DNA of 64,000 nt from Alitta virens (Eukaryota > Annelida > Polychaeta > Phyllodocida > Nereididae): NCBI GenBank assembly GCA_932294295.1, contig OW028584.1, positions 22,165,638-22,229,637 on the forward strand, given 5' to 3'. A program made the translations under genes and the position numbers. Below, piece after piece: positions 63,819 through 64,000 of this stretch; the stretch's first letter is position 1; each line of letters begins with the position of its first letter. The notes beneath the pieces were generated by a model, which was given only the letters and a program-made list of their open reading frames with translations, did no database searches and had not been told where the DNA came from.

Positions 63819-64000
63819 GTACAGCCAATTTCATTGACTTGGAAACAACCTCAATTTGGAAACATAATGCCAGATGATGTCTGGTGAATTCAGGATTCTT
63901 ATTATTAGTGAGGGAATGCCTTAACCAATGGGATTCCTGGATTCACATGCCTTCCTTTAGAATTAGGCTTCCAAGTTTATGAAATTGGTTTCCAAAAACA
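63819..64000. repeat. Palindromic MITE-like element (ATTGGCTGT family), runs off the window
   Basis: Begins acagccaatttcattgactt, core ccttaaccaatgggattcct, and the right arm with ccaagtttatgaaattggtt reaches the window end. Confidence 0.75.

Overview
The window is almost entirely one very large, intron-rich gene on the minus strand. It encodes a polycystin-1-like protein (PKD1/REJ family). I reconstructed 53 exons by hand from GT-AG boundaries between 63079 (most 5') and 1988 (stop codon). They join in one consistent frame into 13,673 coding bases, at least 4,556 residues, and the gene still lacks its start because its 5' exons lie beyond 64000. Residue numbers below count from the first complete codon in the window, not from the real N-terminus.

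The organism is an animal, most likely an aquatic invertebrate. The evidence is AT-rich DNA, introns mostly of 0.2-4 kb, REJ/PLAT/polycystin architecture joined to many lectin-like domains, tRNA-headed SINE-like repeats, a DIRS-type retroelement, an SGNH-domain retroelement, and no recognisable vertebrate repeats. A non-vertebrate deuterostome (echinoderm, hemichordate, cephalochordate) fits best. Other marine invertebrates cannot be excluded from this sequence alone.

Layout in the protein's direction (high to low coordinates): 63079-43621 encodes F5/8C, F5/8C-like, C-type lectin, PAN/Apple, F5/8C. 43069-34368 encodes the same five domains in the same order, with the same exon count and intron phases. 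34073-33153 is a fibrinogen-C-like domain. 32729-30607 is a fucolectin/tachylectin-type F5/8C domain. 28607-23712 holds three tandem copies of an unfamiliar four-cysteine module. 22984-21073 is one exon of PKD repeats. 20006-13481 is the REJ region. 12178-10139 is the membrane-proximal region with a degenerate GPS and the first membrane helix. 8556-7771 is the PLAT domain. 7771-1988 carries the remaining membrane helices, the TOP/polycystin extracellular domain and the channel segment.

The expected protein is a cell-surface receptor or channel subunit: a long glycan- and protein-binding ectodomain coupled to an 11-helix polycystin membrane module. Domain-bordering introns through the lectin region are all phase 1, the signature of exon shuffling. 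The introns are loaded with foldback/MITE-like palindromes of several families, SINE-like elements, a decayed DIRS-like element (45.1-47.9 kb), an SGNH retroelement relic (60.5-61.5 kb), a non-LTR reverse transcriptase tail (9.0-9.5 kb) and a perfect 71-bp inverted repeat (62.0 kb). I found no other convincing host gene, no tRNA or rRNA gene and no promoter.
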